Below, in pieces: positions 16,685 to 25,079 of a DNA stretch of 64,000 nucleotides. Under the pieces are notes generated by a model. It ran no database searches. It was not told where the DNA came from and was given only the letters and a program-made list of their open reading frames with translations. The stretch's first letter is position 1. The number at the start of each line of letters is the position of its first letter. Both the position numbers and the translations under genes were made by a program. Source of the DNA: an uncultured Eubacteriales bacterium (GTDB taxonomy: Bacteria > Bacillota > Clostridia > Oscillospirales > Acutalibacteraceae); NCBI GenBank assembly GCA_949068525.1, contig CARTIQ010000001.1, forward strand, positions 191,649 to 255,648, written 5' to 3'.

Positions 16685-17338
16685 TTACAAAAACTTAAAT
16701 ATATCCGCTGGTATATTGGCAACAAACTTCACATTGTTTTCCTCCACCAATCCAGTAACGTCTGCACTTAGCCAATTTACCAGAATGCAATCTATCCCTG
16801 CGTTTTTAGCTGTGGTTATATCCGTTATACTATCACCAACATAGATAGTTTCCTGCGGCAACGCTCCATTTAGCCGCATTAATTCGTTGGCAGCATACGG
16901 GTCCGGCTTAGACGGCCGGCTTTCTATATAGCCCAAAATTCCCGCAAAATTAATACCTGTAAAAATATTTGCACAAAGTTCCTCGGCTAAAAATTGCGAT
17001 TTATTTGTATTTATCGCAATAGAAAGGTTTTTATCTTCATTTAATTTTTTCAAAACATCTAAAATGCCAGCAAAAGGCTTGGTATTGGGCTTAGAGTCTG
17101 CCAAGTACACTTCTCGATATTTCTCCTTTAATTTTAAGAGCATCTCATCCGTTCGATCTTTTTCCTGCACCAAATTGCTGAAAATTACTTCCAAATTGCC
17201 GCCAACCATATGCTTATATTCCTCAAGCGGGTACGTTTTTAAGCCAAAATGTTCCAAAACTTTGTTAAAGCACCGTCCCGCATCAACTATTGTATCTATC
17301 AAAGTGCCATCCAAATCAAAAATAACAAGCTTTTTCAT
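16685..17338 (-). CDS. HAD family hydrolase, phosphoglycolate phosphatase-like
   Basis: A 217-residue haloacid dehalogenase-superfamily phosphatase. The four motifs are seen: nucleophile and acid DLDGT (Asp8, Asp10), NTNKSQ, the Lys of SRPSKPDP and GDSITD. The alpha-helical cap between residues 15 and 90 places it in subfamily I, with Gph and PpaX. It starts two bases after the stop of the aldolase gene, so the two are co-translated; together they may act on a small phosphorylated or keto-acid metabolite, but the substrate cannot be read from sequence. Confidence 0.88.
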   Translation of the reverse strand: MKKLVIFDLDGTLIDTIVDAGRCFNKVLEHFGLKTYPLEEYKHMVGGNLEVIFSNLVQEKDRTDEMLLKLKEKYREVYLADSKPNTKPFAGILDVLKKLNEDKNLSIAINTNKSQFLAEELCANIFTGINFAGILGYIESRPSKPDPYAANELMRLNGALPQETIYVGDSITDITTAKNAGIDCILVNWLSADVTGLVEENNVKFVANIPADIFKFL

Positions 17339-17340
17339 AA

Positions 17341-18135
17341 TTATTTCCCCGCCTTTGCCTTCGCAGTTTCAAAGCGCTGCACTAGCAACTGCATTCTGGC
17401 TCGGTCTTCGTTCGCCATCCTGTCATAAAATTCGCATTTGTTCTGCAAATACAAAACTTCAAATTCCATAGCTCTTAAAATACCGGCCTTCAGACGTTCT
17501 GCATTATCATCGTACTTGAACACAATTTTTCTGGTCTCAAATTTATCCGCAAGTCCCTTCATACCCTTAATAAAGTCAATCGCATCAAACGAGATGCCTC
17601 CACCAAAGCCTACCACAACTCCGGCGGCCTTAGCCTTTTTAGCAAAATATTGTGAGGTTTCAAAAACTTCCTCACCATTTATTGCGTCCCGTGTGAGGCC
17701 CATTGAAGCCGAAAGATCTACCCTTCCGATCGAGATAGTATTCAAAAACCCGGCTCCCTGATCAAGTATTTCATCAAAATTCTGCTTGCAAGTCTTCGTT
17801 TCAGCATTTATAATCCACTCAATATCCGAAACTTCTGGCCCATAGACCTTTTTAGCAGCCCCAACAAATTTTTTCATCGCAAAAGGGCTCTCAATCATCG
17901 GTGCCATAATTCCACTTGCGCCTAAAAGTCTGCACTGGTCCAAGTCTCGGACAGCCTCACAGCCCCCAATTTTTATAAATAGCTTCATATCCGCACGAAA
18001 AACAAGCTCATTTAATCGGATAAGCTCGTCCTTTCGAGACCCTTCCGCCTCAAACTCCGCCTTAACGGCCAAAACGTTGTTCTCAGCCTTAAGGCGTTTT
18101 AAAAGCTCCAGCATCCTAGTCTCCAATTTGTTCAC
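17341..18135 (-). CDS. HpcH/HpaI aldolase/citrate lyase family protein
   Basis: A 264-residue (beta/alpha)8-barrel protein of the PEP-mutase/HpcH superfamily. Visible features are KLFIKIGG, GIMAPMIESPFA (metal-binding Glu region), WIINAET and TISIGRVDLSASMG. Such enzymes cleave or form C-C bonds of 2-keto-3-deoxy acids or acyl-CoA thioesters. The GTG start follows GGAGG by seven bases. It is paired with a HAD phosphatase gene. Homologues of this size also occur in capsule or sugar-acid clusters, but there is no such cluster here; the reaction is unknown. Confidence 0.8.
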   Translation of the reverse strand: MNKLETRMLELLKRLKAENNVLAVKAEFEAEGSRKDELIRLNELVFRADMKLFIKIGGCEAVRDLDQCRLLGASGIMAPMIESPFAMKKFVGAAKKVYGPEVSDIEWIINAETKTCKQNFDEILDQGAGFLNTISIGRVDLSASMGLTRDAINGEEVFETSQYFAKKAKAAGVVVGFGGGISFDAIDFIKGMKGLADKFETRKIVFKYDDNAERLKAGILRAMEFEVLYLQNKCEFYDRMANEDRARMQLLVQRFETAKAKAGK

Positions 18136-18296
18136 AATAAATCCTCCTAAATCAACATACGCAAATTTCGAGTAAAATCAAAAGCTCTACACAAGATTTT
18201 TTAATAAATACAAGTATATCACAAAACCTGAACATTTTAAAGTCCAAGTTACAAACTTTATAACAGTACCAACATTAATTGGGAGACACATAATAT

Positions 18297-19172
18297 TTAC
18301 TTATGACCGCGAATATGCAGCTCGTTAGCGAGATCTGCGAACTGTTTTATAGATAAATTTTCGGCTCTTTTAGTTGGCAAAATATCTAGCCGCTCAAAGA
18401 TTTCTACAAGCTCAGGTTTTGATACTTCCATAGCGTCTCCGCCGGTTAGCGCATTTATTACTGTTTTTCTCCTTTGCAAAAAGGCCATTTTTATCACCTT
18501 AAAAAACAGTTCCTCGCTTAAAACATTGCACGGTGGGTTTTTGCGGACGTTTAGCCTGACCACAGCTGAATCTACCTTTGGTTCCGGCATAAAGCTCCCT
18601 TTTTTTACGCTAAACAAAAGCTCTGGCTCGGAGTAATAGTTCACCGCAAGACTTATGCTGCCGGTTTTTCTATTCTCTGCCCCGGCACATAGCCTTTGTG
18701 CAACTTCTTTTTGGACCATCACTGTTATTGCGGATATCTCCAGCTTTTCCTCTAGCAAGCGCATCAAAACTGGTGACGTAATGTAATACGGCAAATTTGC
18801 ACATACAACCACATTCATGCCCGAAAATTCAGTCTTTAGCAGCTTTTTTAAGGCCACCTTCATTATGTCGTCGTTTATGATTTTTATATTATTAAAGCCC
18901 GAAAGATTCTCATGCAAAATGGGAATAAGCCTCCTATCGAGCTCTACTGCAACTACTTTTTGCGCTCTTTTTGTTAGCTCGCAGGTTAGCACGCCTATTC
19001 CGGGGCCTATTTCTAACACTCCGGTATTTTCTTGTCCGGCGCCACATAATTCCGCCATTTTGGGACTGACTGTTGGATTTATCAAAAAATTTTGCCCAAG
19101 TGCTTTTGAAAAGCGAAATCCGTATTTTGCTAAAATCTGCTTTACTGTGCTGATATCAGATAACTTGCACAT
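18297..19172 (-). CDS. rsmA: 16S rRNA dimethyladenosine transferase (A1518/A1519)
   Basis: A 291-residue SAM-dependent methyltransferase of the KsgA/RsmA family. It has KALGQNFL near the N-terminus, the SAM-binding motif EIGPGIGVLT and the catalytic NLPYYI. It dimethylates two adjacent adenines near the 3' end of 16S rRNA, a late step of 30S assembly. Loss gives kasugamycin resistance in other bacteria. GGGGG lies eight bases before the ATG. Stands as a single gene. Confidence 0.96.
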   Translation of the reverse strand: MCKLSDISTVKQILAKYGFRFSKALGQNFLINPTVSPKMAELCGAGQENTGVLEIGPGIGVLTCELTKRAQKVVAVELDRRLIPILHENLSGFNNIKIINDDIMKVALKKLLKTEFSGMNVVVCANLPYYITSPVLMRLLEEKLEISAITVMVQKEVAQRLCAGAENRKTGSISLAVNYYSEPELLFSVKKGSFMPEPKVDSAVVRLNVRKNPPCNVLSEELFFKVIKMAFLQRRKTVINALTGGDAMEVSKPELVEIFERLDILPTKRAENLSIKQFADLANELHIRGHK

Positions 19173-19263
19173 TTTGTTTTCCCCCGACGCTCCTAATAAC
19201 TCGTTGTTTTCATTATTTAAACTCTTTTTTACATTATAGCATAATTTAAATTATGCCAAAAGA

Positions 19264-19292
19264 TTGCTTCTTGTAGAAAAATATTTTATAAT
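19264..19292 (+). promoter_or_regulatory. Sigma-A promoter of the dCMP deaminase gene
   Basis: TTGCTT (19264-19269), 17-base spacer, TATAAT (19287-19292), 27 bases before the ATG at 19319. Confidence 0.7.
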
Positions 19293-19318
19293 GGTCTTAT
19301 TTGGGAGGCAAGTTTTTT

Positions 19319-19807
19319 ATGGAGAGAATTAATAAAGAAAATTACTATCTAGACATCGCTCAAACTGTGCTGGAACGCGGAACTTGCATGCGTAGGAATT
19401 TTGGTGCTATCATAGTTAAGAACGATCAGATCGTCTCTTCGGGCTATACTGGCGCACCTAGAGGTCGCAAAAATTGCTCCGATGTGGGGCACTGTACTCG
19501 CGAGGTTTTAAATATCCCTCGTGGGGAGCGTTATGAGCTTTGCCGGTCTGTCCATGCCGAAGCTAACGCCATTATTCATGCTGCCAGAAACGATATGATA
19601 GGCGCCACCTTGTATTTAGTAGGTAGAGAGGCTTCTTCTGGCGAATATGTTAAGGACACTTGCTCTTGTTCTATGTGCAAACGGCTCATTATTAACGCTG
19701 GTATCCGGTTTGTTGTTGTTCGTATTGATAAAACTAATTTTAAGACTATTGACGTGGACGATTGGGTTGCGGATGATGAATCTTTGGTTGGGAAAATGGG
19801 ATATTAG
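19319..19807 (+). CDS. Deoxycytidylate deaminase (ComEB-like)
   Basis: A 162-residue zinc-dependent deaminase. The zinc and catalytic motif is HAEANAI, and the second zinc site is in TCSCSMC. It converts dCMP to dUMP, the substrate of thymidylate synthase; thyX is in the same window. I use the ATG at 19319, ten bases after GGGAGG; a TTG at 19301 precedes the ribosome site and is unlikely. Confidence 0.92.
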   Translation: MERINKENYYLDIAQTVLERGTCMRRNFGAIIVKNDQIVSSGYTGAPRGRKNCSDVGHCTREVLNIPRGERYELCRSVHAEANAIIHAARNDMIGATLYLVGREASSGEYVKDTCSCSMCKRLIINAGIRFVVVRIDKTNFKTIDVDDWVADDESLVGKMGY

Positions 19808-19852
19808 GACTGTTTACTTTTTAATCTTGTAATGTGTAATGGGAGATTTTTT

Positions 19853-20389
19853 ATGAATCCTGGGTATAAATTGGGTTTGCGAGCTATTAAAACTGCTATT
19901 TCGGTGTTTTTTTGCCTTTTGATCGCGCTTATATTTAATCGGACTGATACTTTGTTCGCAAGCATTGCTGCTATCATTTGCCTACAACCAACTTATAATA
20001 AAACTTTTAGCTCGGGTTTACAGCGCTTGGTTGGGACTTTGATTGGCGGCGTTGTCGGGTATTTGATTATTTTGACGATTTATAAGCTGCCGTTCAGAGA
20101 GGTTACCACCTTGTTTATTGCACCGTTTTCCATTCTTATAGTGATTTACATCTGCAACGTGATTAATCAGCCGGCATCTGTTAGCATTTCTTGCATCGTT
20201 GTTTTGAGCGTTGTTATGTGGCCGGACGGAAATATCTCTACCGCTTTTATGTATGTTATAAACCGTATGCTCGATACTAGCATGGGCATTATCGTTGCGA
20301 TGCTAGTTAATCGATTTACTTTTACTAAGCGCAGCAAAGATGTTGCAAATCGTCCACACGACTTGGGTATAAACCGGCACAATTGCTAG
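19853..20389 (+). CDS. FUSC/aromatic acid exporter family membrane protein
   Basis: A 178-residue membrane protein with four to five hydrophobic helices, including ASIAAIICLQPTYNKTFSSG and RLVGTLIGGVVGYL, which are typical of the N-terminal half of the FUSC/DUF939 (ArAE-like) family. It lacks the long cytoplasmic domain of full-size members, so it corresponds to the membrane half only. The start at 19853 follows GGGAG by seven bases. Proposed transport of aromatic acids is family knowledge; the substrate is not known. Confidence 0.8.
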   Translation: MNPGYKLGLRAIKTAISVFFCLLIALIFNRTDTLFASIAAIICLQPTYNKTFSSGLQRLVGTLIGGVVGYLIILTIYKLPFREVTTLFIAPFSILIVIYICNVINQPASVSISCIVVLSVVMWPDGNISTAFMYVINRMLDTSMGIIVAMLVNRFTFTKRSKDVANRPHDLGINRHNC

Positions 20390-20414
20390 TATTTTGCGGG
20401 TTTTGCTTTGCACA

Positions 20415-20443
20415 TTGACTTTGTTTTTGAAGTGTTTTATAAT
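20415..20443 (+). promoter_or_regulatory. Sigma-A promoter of galU
   Basis: TTGACT (20415-20420), 17-base spacer, TATAAT (20438-20443), about 38 bases before the ATG of galU. Confidence 0.8.
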
Positions 20444-20481
20444 TTTTTTGATTTGTTTAAAATTTGGGGACTGAGGATTAC

Positions 20482-21351
20482 ATGAAGATTACTAAGGCTG
20501 TTATTCCGGCGGCTGGTCTGGGCACTAGGGTTCTGCCTGCTACAAAGGCTCTGCCAAAAGAGATGTTGCCTATTGTGGATAAGCCTGCTATTCAATATAT
20601 TGTTGAAGAGGCTGTCGCTTCGGGGATTACAGATATTTTAATAATTACAAACCGCGGTAAGGAACTAATTGAAGATCATTTTGACCGCTCACCAGAACTT
20701 GAACGTCGCATCTTAAGTTGCGGGAAAACCGATTTGGCTGATGATCTTGCTAAAATTTCTAAGCTTGCTAATATTTATTTTTTGCGCCAAAAGGAGACTT
20801 TGGGGTTGGGGCACGCCGTCAACTGTGCTCGCTCTTTTGTTGGGCACGATACTTTTGCTGTTCTTTACGGGGACGATGTCATTATTGGTGACGATCCGGC
20901 TTGTGCTCAGCTTATTCGAGTTTATCAGGAATTCGGGCGCGCTGTTTTGGGGATTAACAAGGTCTCGGCCGCGGATATCTCTAAGTATAGCTCTTTGAAG
21001 GTTGAGCATATTAAAGAAAATATTTTTTCTTGCACAGATATGATTGAAAAGCCCACAGATAATCAGGTTATGTCGCTGTACTCTATTTTGGGCAGATGCA
21101 TTTTGACACCAGATATTTTTGATATTTTAGATACCATAAATCCCGGCGTTGGGGGGGAAATTCAGCTAACCGACGCTATTAAGGTTCTTGCAAATACTGT
21201 GGGCGTTTCGGCTGTGGAGTTCACCGGGGTACGCTATGATATGGGCAACAAGTTGGGCATTTTAAAGGCTTGCATTGAGGTTGGGCTCAAACATCCGGAA
21301 ATTGGATCTGACTTCAAAACTTATTTGAAAGATATTGCTAGTCGCGTTTAG
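20482..21351 (+). CDS. galU: UTP-glucose-1-phosphate uridylyltransferase
   Basis: A 289-residue nucleotidyltransferase. The N-terminal signature AVIPAAGLGTRVLPATKALPKEMLP, with YGDDV and the GVGGEIQLTDAI segment, is diagnostic of GalU. It makes UDP-glucose for glycolipids and surface polysaccharides. The ATG at 20482 follows GAGG closely; the TTG at 20464 is not needed. Single gene with its own promoter and terminator. Confidence 0.95.
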   Translation: MKITKAVIPAAGLGTRVLPATKALPKEMLPIVDKPAIQYIVEEAVASGITDILIITNRGKELIEDHFDRSPELERRILSCGKTDLADDLAKISKLANIYFLRQKETLGLGHAVNCARSFVGHDTFAVLYGDDVIIGDDPACAQLIRVYQEFGRAVLGINKVSAADISKYSSLKVEHIKENIFSCTDMIEKPTDNQVMSLYSILGRCILTPDIFDILDTINPGVGGEIQLTDAIKVLANTVGVSAVEFTGVRYDMGNKLGILKACIEVGLKHPEIGSDFKTYLKDIASRV

Positions 21352-21367
21352 GGCGTTTTAATTGATA

Positions 21368-21406
21368 AAAGGACCACCGATATTCTTTTGGTGATCCTTT
21401 ATTTTT
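21368..21406. terminator. Terminator between galU and the M23 gene
   Basis: AAAGGACCACC (21368-21378) and GGTGATCCTTT (21390-21400) pair with one mismatch. ATTTTTG follows on the plus strand and TTTTATC on the minus strand, so it serves both converging genes. Confidence 0.8.
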
Positions 21407-21410
21407 GCTT

Positions 21411-22139
21411 TTATCCTAAAATCTCTTTCGGGTTTATAAATTTTCCATCTTTTTTTATGGCTAAGTGCAAATGATATCCATCGGCTGCCTCGCATGGGAT
21501 ATCATTGATCGATGCTATTTCTTGTCCGGCCTCTACTGCATCGTTTGCGTTAACTAAAGTTGTTTCACCCAAGCCGGAATAATACGCCACAAAGCTCCCC
21601 TCGTGCTCTATCACCATTGTCGTGCCGTATAACGAATCGTTATATATTTCCTTAACTTTACCATTTGTAATTGACTTTACTTTGCTTCCTTGCTCGGCTG
21701 CTAGGTCTATTCCCTCGTGTACGCGCCAGTCATTCAACGTTTTCGAAAATACCGGGTTTTCTCCACTAAAGTCTTTTATAATGTCCTTCGACGTCGGGTA
21801 AACAATGGTTCCGCTCGCCTGGGCATTTACCGAAACACTCTGCTGCGAATTCGACTCCTGTGCTGATCCCGATCTACTCATTTGTCTCGATTCAGTATTA
21901 GTGTTGTTTGTTGGCTTTCTTGCTGCATTTTTGGACGAATTCTCTGTTTTAACCTTATATTTTTGCGAGATGTTCGATACATTTACATCATCATCCGGCC
22001 CAGCAAAGCGCTTTATGCTGTCATAAGTAGTCCATCCGGCCACCCCTACAGCTAAAATGCAGATCCCCAATGCTAAGTAAAAATTGATGCCTTTCTTTTT
22101 ATTTTTTTCTTTCATGTTATTTATTTTTATCTCGTTCAT
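21411..22139 (-). CDS. M23 family (LytM) membrane protein, SpoIIQ-like
   Basis: A 242-residue protein: short basic cytoplasmic start, one membrane helix (about residues 20-40), a low-complexity Ser/Asn linker and a C-terminal LytM/M23 domain. Zinc residues appear present (HEGID and HLHLA), as in clostridial SpoIIQ and unlike the degenerate Bacillus one. SpoIIQ on the forespore side binds SpoIIIAH, whose gene is in this window, to make the intercellular channel. A sigma-F-like promoter lies just upstream. ATG at 22139 with GGAGG 11-12 bases upstream. It could alternatively be another M23 endopeptidase. Confidence 0.75.
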   Translation of the reverse strand: MNEIKINNMKEKNKKKGINFYLALGICILAVGVAGWTTYDSIKRFAGPDDDVNVSNISQKYKVKTENSSKNAARKPTNNTNTESRQMSRSGSAQESNSQQSVSVNAQASGTIVYPTSKDIIKDFSGENPVFSKTLNDWRVHEGIDLAAEQGSKVKSITNGKVKEIYNDSLYGTTMVIEHEGSFVAYYSGLGETTLVNANDAVEAGQEIASINDIPCEAADGYHLHLAIKKDGKFINPKEILG

Positions 22140-22160
22140 TTTCAACAGCACCTCCGAGTA

Positions 22161-22190
22161 TATCTTTACCGGAAAAATGCCGTTGTATGC
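22161..22190 (-). promoter_or_regulatory. Sigma-F-like promoter of the SpoIIQ-like gene
   Basis: Minus strand: GCATA (22190-22186), 15-base spacer, GGTAAAGATA (22170-22161), one mismatch to the sigma-F -10 consensus GGnnAnAnTR. The predicted start point would fall at the ribosome site itself, leaving almost no leader, which weakens the assignment. Confidence 0.4.
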
Positions 22191-22245
22191 ACCATAAAAT
22201 AAAATTTTTGTTAGATAAACAATCCTTTATACAGCCTCAAATCAA

Positions 22246-22674
22246 TCAAACGCAGATCATATCTTTAAACTTTTCGAAGGTCTTCTCACCGATGCCCGAG
22301 ACATTCTTTATCTCCTCAATATCCGAAAACTTGCCAATCTTGGTCCTATAGTCTATAATCTTTTTTGCTGTCGTCGGACCGATCCCGTTTAACTTTTCAT
22401 CCAGCTCCTCCGCCGTTGCTGTGTTAATGTTCACCTTTAAAGAATTGCTACCTGCACTTTCAGCGTTATTACCATTAGAAGTGCTCAAATTTATACCAGT
22501 TTCGGTAGTATAACTTGTGCTGTCTGCCGCGCTACCTTGCGCGTTGGAGTCTACATAAATCACTGAGGGAATCGATATCGTAGGAATAAAAAATGCATTA
22601 TAAAATAAAATTCCAGCGCATAGCACAAGCGCCACAATAATCAATATTTTTTCGTAATTGTACTTTAAATTCAT
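22246..22674 (-). CDS. ComEA-type helix-hairpin-helix DNA-binding protein
   Basis: A 142-residue protein with one N-terminal membrane anchor (residues about 8-28), a low-complexity linker and a C-terminal pair of helix-hairpin-helix motifs (VNINTATAEELDEKLNGIGP and VSGIGEKTFEKF). This is the ComEA layout without the SLBB domain found in many full-length members. ComEA binds incoming DNA outside the membrane during natural transformation. No comEC or comEB-comEC operon is adjacent, so its role here could be general. Confidence 0.85.
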   Translation of the reverse strand: MNLKYNYEKILIIVALVLCAGILFYNAFFIPTISIPSVIYVDSNAQGSAADSTSYTTETGINLSTSNGNNAESAGSNSLKVNINTATAEELDEKLNGIGPTTAKKIIDYRTKIGKFSDIEEIKNVSGIGEKTFEKFKDMICV

Positions 22675-22978
22675 GACTCGATTCCCCTAAATATTTTATT
22701 TTTCTACAACAAATTTTACATTATAATTCTAAAATTGTAAACTAATTTAAAGTCAAAAAATAGGTTTTCCCACGAATATTATCTTTTTAACTTTGCAAAA
22801 TATTTATATCCCGAATTTTTGTTTACTATTTGTATAATGCACTCTACAAAACCACACATACCCTAGATAAATCCAAAATTTTATCCGCAAATTTCCGATA
22901 ATAATCCGCTCTTCATTTTCAAATAATATTAGTGCAAACGCAAATAATATCTGTATTTTTGAAAAGGAGTGAATGATT

Positions 22979-23170
22979 ATGGCTAAGAATTCAGTCGTTG
23001 TCCCAGAGGCTCGTAAGGCTCTTGATAAGTTTAAGATGGAAGCTGCTAACGAAGTCGGTGTGAACCTTAAAGAAGGTTACAATGGCGAATTAACTTCTCG
23101 AGAAGCCGGTTCTGTTGGTGGCCAGATGGTTAAAAAAATGATAGAGCAATACGAAAACAACATGAAGTAA
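22979..23170 (+). CDS. Small acid-soluble spore protein, alpha/beta type
   Basis: A 63-residue SASP. It carries the conserved EVGVNL region and the C-terminal GSVGGQMVKKMIEQYE motif that contact DNA. These proteins coat spore DNA, change its conformation and protect it from UV and heat; they are degraded by GPR at germination. The ATG at 22979 has GGAG nine bases upstream; one at 22973 is too close. I could not find a convincing sigma-G promoter in the 298-base gap upstream, which otherwise holds nothing I recognise. A strong terminator follows. Confidence 0.95.
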   Translation: MAKNSVVVPEARKALDKFKMEAANEVGVNLKEGYNGELTSREAGSVGGQMVKKMIEQYENNMK

Positions 23171-23190
23171 CTTGTTTAAACATATTGAGA

Positions 23191-23225
23191 AGCCCTCATT
23201 TAATCACAATGAGGGCTCTTTTTTA
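23191..23225 (+). terminator. Rho-independent terminator of the SASP gene
   Basis: AGCCCTCATT (23191-23200) and AATGAGGGCT (23208-23217) are perfectly complementary around a seven-base loop and are followed by CTTTTTT. Confidence 0.95.
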
Positions 23226-23242
23226 TTTCTAGTGATGAATTT

Positions 23243-24704
23243 TTAGAACATCGCGGGAAGGTCTTTTGCTGAATAATATTCGGTACCGCTAGCGACGTCG
23301 AACTTAACCTTGTAGCGGCCGGCATCGGTAGGTGGGCCGTCTAAGAGCGTTGTGCTACCGTTTTCAACTTTATAGTACTTTACGGTTACAGTGCCCATGC
23401 CGGTTATGCCCGCTTTTGGTGCAATTGTGATGGTCTTCCCTTGTCCGTCATAATCCAAGTCATCCGGAAGGGTGAAGGTAAAGTCGCTGCTGCGTGGCAT
23501 TTTCTTCAGATCAGGTATTCCTGAGTCTAAAAACCACATCTCATTTCCGTTTTCGTCAACCATTTCAATAAGTTTCTGTTTAAATTCAGCTGTGGTTATG
23601 CCCTTTACTGTTTCTGTATCGCTCTGGCCGTAAACTGCACCTATATCTCCGGCAACTTCTTTGTCGTAGTAGCTGTCGCTGATAGTACAAGTATTTGCCA
23701 CAAGCCCCTTAACGACGCAACTTTTGTCTGTTGACGAATAAGCATAGAACTTGCTTGTGCTAAGACAATTTTTTATACTTGTTCTTTCGTTGTCTTCACA
23801 TATTCCAGCACAACCAACACCATAAGAAGAATTAGTAGACATAACGAATATGTCGCCGCTATTATAGCAATTTTTTATTGTTTTGCTGTAGCAGTAACCA
23901 ACAATTCCGCCTACCCCTGTCTTTCCAGATATGCAAATATATATTGTTCCTGTGGCATAACAATTTTGAATTGTCGTTTTATAAGCATACCCAACAATTT
24001 TTCCAGTACTATAGCCTGTATTAATTATAAAACTATCCTTAACACCAACATTCTGTATTGTTGCGCTATGAGTAAATCCAAATAGTCCACCATAGCTCTC
24101 ACTTTTTTCGACCATACCTAAAATACTGTGATTTCTGCCATCAAAAGTTCCATAAAATGTTTTGCCTAAATCTCCAATAGGTACCCAGTTGTTGTTAACT
24201 TCACCGGTGATCACCACTTTAAAGCCCTCGTCTCCGTCGTTTTGGTAATCAACCGTTGGTGCCACGCCCTGCAGATCAATATCATCTGTTAGGCACACAA
24301 ATTTGTCCTCAAAATCTTTTCCGCTATCTACCACCTTAGCAAAGGCCGCAAATTGTTCTGCTGTACCAATTTCTAGTGCTGTTTCTGCCGTTGCGTAGCC
24401 GTCATCGTATTCTCTCTCTATTTTGCTGTAAAAATCCGCGTCGTACTTACCTTCGTCAGTCCAGCTAGAGGCCACCGTCACCCCGCTAACATCTACAACC
24501 GAAAGCGTCCGTCCTTCTGGAATTTCTGAGGCCGCTTGCGCCATTTTGCCCGGTGCCATGCCCAACATCAAGGCCAGGCTTACCGCAAATGAGAGGCATT
24601 TTTGTACAATGTTATTTGTGCAATATGCCCCTCACCCTCTGGATTTTATTAGCTATTTTGTTGCTTGTGCCGGTATTTTCACTAATACGCCTAAAAATAT
24701 TCAT
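23243..24704 (-). pseudogene. GLUG-repeat surface protein, frameshifted near the N-terminus
   Basis: The main reading frame (442 residues downstream of a TTG at 24571) begins in the middle of a signal peptide (ALMLGMAPGKMAQAA). The true start appears to be the ATG at 24704, preceded by GAGGAG; it encodes 30 residues (MNIFRRIS...RGILHK) and then hits TAA at 24612-24614. Skipping one base there joins it in frame to NIVQKCLSFAVSLALML, completing a signal peptide. The mature part has repeated GLUG motifs (GLFGFTHS, GKIVGYAY, GGIVGYCY), a beta-helix-type surface fold, and one C-terminal 'YDGQGK' module that stops abruptly at DLPAMF without an anchor. It is either a pseudogene, a sequence error or a frameshift product. 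Confidence 0.7.
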
Positions 24705-24822
24705 AATTAACTCTCCTCTATATTAAAGTTTCTGGGTTTATTGTATCTTATCATATTTTGTCGGCTTTTGTAAATGCATTTTTGTGAGAATTTTGTCCCG
24801 CTTTTTTGTGGAATTTATCTAA

Positions 24823-24899
24823 GCTTCGTGGTCCAGCGGCTCGCTGGTCGTTTAAGGAGAGTCCGAGGGGGAGTCGAAATCCCTCTCGGAACGTTTTTG
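24823..24899 (+). ncRNA. Candidate small structured RNA (two hairpins with terminator)
   Basis: Lies in the 375-base gene-free stretch between the GLUG protein and rplA. Hairpin 1: CCAGCG-GCT-CGCTGG (24833-24847). Hairpin 2: TCCGAGGGGGA (24862-24872) with TCCCTCTCGGA (24880-24890), eleven pairs including one G-U, loop GTCGAAA, then ACGTTTTTGC. Between them is AAGGAGAG, a Shine-Dalgarno-like run. No plus-strand gene lies upstream that the terminator could serve. The loop resembles a tRNA T-loop but no cloverleaf can be formed. It could be an sRNA or a dispersed palindromic element. Confidence 0.4.
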
Positions 24900-25023
24900 C
24901 TTACTTTTTTCGTTGAAAAAAAGTGACTTAAAAAATAATCTGCCCTAGCTCTTTCCACACTATTTTTGTTACTTGTAAATCTAAAAAATATTATCATATT
25001 AATTAAATACCGAACTCTTCATG

Positions 25024-25060
25024 TAAAAAAAATAACCAGATCATAAAAATCTGGTTACTT
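25024..25060 (-). terminator. Rho-independent terminator after rplA
   Basis: Minus strand: TAACCAGAT (25057-25049 region reading TAACCAGAT) pairs with ATCTGGTTA (25041-25033), followed by TTTTTTTT. It ends the rpmG-secE-nusG-rplK-rplA unit. Confidence 0.9.
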
Positions 25061-25079
25061 TTCTATATCTTCTTTTACT

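Noticed and set aside
22675..22972. Sigma-G promoter for the SASP gene
   Set aside because: Several CAAATAA-like strings occur but none has a proper -35 at 17-18 bases; only a search with a position matrix could decide.
24830..24893. Possible tRNA, because of the T-loop-like GTCGAAA arm
   Set aside because: The segments that would be acceptor strands pair directly next to the T-arm, and no D-arm or anticodon arm can be formed.
24815..24997. A 60-codon minus-strand ORF (RGISTPPRTLLKRP...) over the two-hairpin element
   Set aside because: Its codons run through both hairpins and a T-rich stretch, it has no ribosome site, and the structured RNA explains the sequence better.
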